From Planctomycetota bacterium (lineage in GTDB: Bacteria > Planctomycetota > Planctomycetia > Pirellulales > Lacipirellulaceae): a DNA stretch of 8,450 bases. The stretch is taken from the NCBI GenBank assembly GCA_022615465.1, contig JAKEGR010000168.1, positions 1-8,450 on the forward strand. The letters run 5' to 3'. A program made the position numbers and the translations under genes. The notes under the pieces are model-generated. The model was not told the origin of the DNA and made no database searches. It was given only the letters and a program-made list of their open reading frames with translations. Shown here piece by piece: positions 6,360 through 8,450 of this stretch (position 1 is the first letter of the stretch; the number at the start of each line of letters is the position of its first letter).

Positions 6360-6473
6360 CTACCCCTGCCGCTGCTTATGGCGTGGATTGCTACACACCA
6401 CGAACACGACCCCGCGCCTGCGGACGATCTTGCACTTGTCACAAACTCGCTTGACGCTGGTTCGAACTTTCAT
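6360..6473 (-). CDS. rpmJ: 50S ribosomal protein L36
   Basis: L36 is the smallest large-subunit protein and binds 23S rRNA. The 37 codons read [15 protein letters not shown], then [12 protein letters not shown], then [10 protein letters not shown]. This matches L36 along its full length. The zinc ligands C11, C14, C27 and H32 are all present, so this is the zinc-binding (C+) form. The start is ATG 6471-6473 and the stop is TAG 6360-6362. It is the first gene of the alpha operon here. In many bacteria secY, map or infA come just before it, but here the preceding region has no gene and a promoter-like site. The ribosome-binding site is weak. Confidence 0.97.
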   Translation of the reverse strand: MKVRTSVKRVCDKCKIVRRRGVVFVVCSNPRHKQRQG

Positions 6474-6541
6474 CACAACACTCGACACGACTGGGGGTGG
6501 CGGACCAACGCCCGGGGCAACCGATTGGCGGTAAACGCCTG

Positions 6542-6571
6542 AGTATACTGGCAGGGCAGGCCAGCCGGCAA
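6542..6571 (-). promoter_or_regulatory. sigma70-like promoter of the alpha operon
   Basis: On the minus strand TTGCCG (6566-6571) and TATACT (6542-6547) are 18 nt apart, matching the consensus at 4 of 6 and 5 of 6 positions. Transcription would start near 6535, with a leader of about 60 nt before the rpmJ ATG. The position, just before the first operon gene and after a terminator-like repeat, fits an operon promoter. Confidence 0.55.
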
Positions 6572-6621
6572 GGGGTGATCAACGGCAGATGCCCGAAACT
6601 TTCTGGCGGCGTTCGCAGGCT

Positions 6622-6707
6622 GTTGAAAAAGGGGACTGGATCGCGGAACACTTGAAGAATCCCCTCAGTTTCACGTGGTCGCGCGTCGTGCGGCCCCCTT
6701 TTTCAAC
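6622..6707. repeat. 13-bp inverted repeat, terminator-like or dispersed mobile repeat
   Basis: GTTGAAAAAGGGG (6622-6634) is perfectly complementary to CCCCTTTTTCAAC (6695-6707), with 60 nt between. Both strands read A5G4 ... C4T5, so the element could act as a bidirectional terminator between the DUF1570 gene and the ribosomal operon. A second, competing pairing AGGGGA/TCCCCT (6630-6635 with 6660-6665) is also present. The left flank reads CAGGCTGTTGAAAAAGG, which resembles ends of dispersed repeats and insertion-sequence termini common in planctomycete and other genomes. That resemblance is from memory and not tested. Confidence 0.6.
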
Positions 6708-6819
6708 GCGGGACGCAAGGGGGGTTTTCCAGGGCATTCGCCATTGGCCGCTCCGTTCCGGGCTGTCCAACGCGGCGACGGGGGTCGATCGCAAGCGGCG
6801 GCCGCGGCCTTTTCAGTCG

Positions 6820-6837
6820 GCCAACGACCAAGTTGGC
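6820..6837 (-). repeat. hairpin just downstream of the DUF1570 gene
   Basis: GCCAAC (6820-6825) and GTTGGC (6832-6837) form a perfect 6-bp stem with a 6-nt loop, 28 nt beyond the DUF1570 stop. No T-run follows on the minus strand, so it is not a textbook intrinsic terminator. It may protect the 3' end of the message. Confidence 0.35.
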
Positions 6838-6864
6838 ACTGGGCCTCGGTTGGGCCTCTGAGCC

Positions 6865-8067
6865 TTACTCCGCCTGCGACATCTGCTTGAGAAAATCGCC
6901 CTGCAGTTGCCCGAGTTCGCCGAAATGCGCGCGAAACTCCTCGAGTCTCGTTTGCGGGCTGTCTTCCGCGAACGGCGGCTTGGCGGCCAGCATCTTCAAA
7001 TAGGCTGTGTATTTGTCGGGCTGGTACTTGATCAAATAGTAATTGAGCGCCCAGGCATCGGCATAAGCATCCACCGCACGCCGCGGATCCCGAAAACGGT
7101 CGTCGTTGGCCAACATGCCGGCAAGCTGGCCGGACGACTGCCAATGATCCAGGTTCTGCTGAAAAGTCTCCAGCCGAGGATAATTCACGCGGCCGATCCC
7201 CCGCCAGCCCCGCGTGCTGGCCAGGTCCGGCGCCTCGAAATACACGGCCATCCCTTCGCACAGCCACAGCGGGATGTCGGCAAACCGCGTTTGCAGACCG
7301 CAGTTGAAAGCGATCTGGTGCGTCGCCTCGTGGACGATCGTCGCCACCAGCGGCACCGCGGCCGGCTGCGAGAGCATCTGGTTGATTTCCCGCGTCGAAC
7401 CGCGGCGGCTGCCCGGGCCGCGAACCGCTTCCGTGCCAGTCAGATCAAACATGTTCACGCGGTTCGAACGCAGGCTGTAAAAGCCGATGATGCCGCCCGT
7501 GCCGCCGGGCAAGTCGTCGCGGCTGGCGGCGTTGTATAGCGCGCGGTCGGCAAACACCATCACGGCCAGCGGAAACTCCGGCTCGTGCAACTCGAAGCCC
7601 TGGTGCTGCCAGTAATTGGTGAACGCCTTGTACAACCGTTCCAGCAGCGAGCTGGTCCACTGGGCGTATTCGCGCGACGTGTTGTAGCAGACGACGTAGT
7701 GCGGCGTCTGGTGGATGCGGAAGCCGCCAGGCATCTCGGCCACGAGCCGCTCGGCCAGCGCCTCGGACGTGATGGGCGTGAACGGTTTGTCGAGTTGCTG
7801 GCGGCTGACGATGTTGCTGCCCTCGATGGTCCACTGGATGCCCTCGTCGTTTTGCAGAACCACGCCGCCGTCGGATGCCTCGATGACAAGTCGGCCGGTA
7901 AGCTCCTCGAGCTTGCCATCGCGGCGGAAGGCGACTTCTTCCACGCGTTCGACGGGCTGCGGCGGTTTCGTCGTCGTGCTTCGCTCAGCCAACGCGGCCA
8001 GCGCGCCGCCGAGGGCGAATAGCATCCATAGCGCTGACCGGTGGACTATTTGTGCTCGTACCGACAT
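6865..8067 (-). CDS. exported DUF1570-type gluzincin metallopeptidase-like protein
   Basis: Counting from ATG 8065-8067 the protein has 400 residues. It begins with a signal peptide: MSVRAQIVHR, then a hydrophobic stretch, ending ALAALA before ERS, so signal peptidase I cleavage near residue 27 is likely. Next comes a small beta-rich N-terminal part (about 43-90, VAFRRDGKLEELTG... QWTIEGSNIV). The peptidase-like domain follows, with TIVHEATHQIAFN at about 244-256 and WLCEGMAVYFE at about 268-278. H246, H250 and E271 are the expected gluzincin zinc ligands and E247 the catalytic base, all present. This arrangement is that of DUF1570, a family greatly expanded in planctomycetes. The substrate is unknown. 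An in-frame ATG at 8076 is possible, and no Shine-Dalgarno distinguishes them. It lies on the same strand as the alpha operon but is separated by 391 nt and probably independent. Confidence 0.88.
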   Translation of the reverse strand: MSVRAQIVHRSALWMLFALGGALAALAERSTTTKPPQPVERVEEVAFRRDGKLEELTGRLVIEASDGGVVLQNDEGIQWTIEGSNIVSRQQLDKPFTPITSEALAERLVAEMPGGFRIHQTPHYVVCYNTSREYAQWTSSLLERLYKAFTNYWQHQGFELHEPEFPLAVMVFADRALYNAASRDDLPGGTGGIIGFYSLRSNRVNMFDLTGTEAVRGPGSRRGSTREINQMLSQPAAVPLVATIVHEATHQIAFNCGLQTRFADIPLWLCEGMAVYFEAPDLASTRGWRGIGRVNYPRLETFQQNLDHWQSSGQLAGMLANDDRFRDPRRAVDAYADAWALNYYLIKYQPDKYTAYLKMLAAKPPFAEDSPQTRLEEFRAHFGELGQLQGDFLKQMSQAE

Positions 8068-8222
8068 CGTAGGCATTGGGGGAAAGCGGACGGGACCATC
8101 ACTCCATTGTACTGTATGTCACGAACAGGACGCAGGTGATGTGTTTCCCCCGGCCGGCCCGCTTGGGCGGACTTGGCGGCGTGGCCAAGGGCCGACTCAA
8201 GATGGGCTGGCCATGCAGAGAA

Positions 8223-8450
8223 TCACTTCGGCAGTGGGAAAACGAGCACTGACTCATTGGACCAAGGCCAATAGTAGGAACCGCCTCGCAGTACGTAGAC
8301 TGTTTCTTTCACTTCTTTCGGCTCGCCGTCAGAAGCGGCGTTGGTGGGATCGGATCGTCTACGCTCCTCCCTTACTAGTCGCTCGTCGCCCGGACCAACA
8401 CTGAACAAGAGCGGCGTGCGAGATGGGATCGTCCCGGAAGAGTCGTAAAC
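8223..8450 (-). CDS. C-terminal end of an RGGS-motif protein, possibly FGE-like remnant (partial)
   Basis: An open frame enters from the right edge and ends at TGA 8223-8225; about 75 residues are visible. The polar part EERRRSDPTNAASDG is followed by EVKETVYVLRGGSYYWPW and the tail SNESVLVFPLPK. V-x-RGGS-(W/F/Y) is a hallmark near the C-terminus of formylglycine-generating-enzyme/sulfatase-modifying (FGE, SUMF1) domains, which are numerous in planctomycetes. The usual RSASR and GFR segments that should follow are absent, and the upstream WEW region is not visible. The gene is therefore either a diverged relative or a decayed, truncated copy. The family call is tentative. The coding frame is reasonably likely because it is open to the edge. 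Confidence 0.4.
   Translation of the reverse strand, partial: VYDSSGTIPSRTPLLFSVGPGDERLVREERRRSDPTNAASDGEPKEVKETVYVLRGGSYYWPWSNESVLVFPLPK

Larger units (their letters stand above)
6474..6864. other. 391-nt region without a gene
   Basis: No credible protein is seen on either strand; the open frames here are Arg/Pro-rich and typical of GC-rich non-coding DNA. From right to left it holds a hairpin just after the DUF1570 stop (6820-6837), a stretch of unassigned GC-rich sequence (6708-6819), a long inverted repeat (6622-6707), and a promoter with its leader for rpmJ (6571-6474). Confidence 0.7.

Noticed and set aside
6671..7267. Minus-strand frame of 198 codons overlapping the DUF1570 gene
   Set aside because: It is a frame-shifted shadow of the DUF1570 gene with a low-complexity Arg/Ala/Pro composition.
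6907..7539. Plus-strand frame of 210 codons
   Set aside because: It is antisense to the DUF1570 gene and shows no domain or start signal.
8106..8111. TACAAT as a -10 box for the DUF1570 gene
   Set aside because: No acceptable -35 hexamer lies 16-19 nt upstream; a single hexamer is too weak to call.
8172..8189. CTTGGC/GCCAAG hairpin as a terminator for the edge gene
   Set aside because: The 6-bp stem is real, but no T-run follows in the direction of transcription and such stems are common at this GC content.

Overview
The window comes from a chromosome of about 60% GC. It is best explained as a member of the Planctomycetes, probably close to the Pirellula/Rhodopirellula/Blastopirellula group. 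Four things point there: a DUF1570-type gluzincin metallopeptidase, a methenyl-tetrahydromethanopterin cyclohydrolase gene (mch) in a bacterium, a widely spaced alpha operon cut off from secY/adk/infA, and an L17 protein with large insertions. The phylum call is inferred from gene families; there is no 16S rRNA here. All confident genes lie on the minus strand, so the biological order runs from high to low coordinates.

Layout in transcription order: (1) 8450-8223, the C-terminal end of a protein with an RGGS motif, possibly a worn formylglycine-generating-enzyme-like domain. (2) 8067-6865, an exported DUF1570 zinc-metallopeptidase-like protein. (3) 6864-6474, about 390 bases without a gene, holding a hairpin after the DUF1570 gene, a 13-bp inverted repeat that looks like a dispersed repeat or terminator, and a good sigma70-like promoter facing the next gene. 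(4) 6473-2921, the alpha operon: rpmJ (L36), rpsM (S13), rpsK (S11), rpsD (S4), rpoA (RNA polymerase alpha) and rplQ (L17). Gaps between the genes are 54-151 nt, unusually wide. (5) 2845-2255, a small HExxH putative metallopeptidase 75 nt after rplQ, probably on the same transcript. (6) 2129-1263, a planctomycete-type lipoprotein of unknown function with its own sigma70-like promoter. (7) 1031-72, mch, for tetrahydromethanopterin-linked C1 metabolism. (8) 1-67, a possible tail of a plus-strand gene converging on mch.

The core of the window is housekeeping: four small-subunit proteins and two large-subunit proteins together with the polymerase alpha subunit. S4 is a classical autoregulator of this operon in other bacteria. 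The most interesting non-coding signal is a structured 115-nt gap directly upstream of rpsD: a two-part 13-bp stem, a possible 5-bp pseudoknot from its loop, and a small hairpin followed by four T. It could be an autogenous S4 control element unlike the known E. coli site. I see no CRISPR array, tRNA, rRNA, prophage, intact insertion sequence or defence system.
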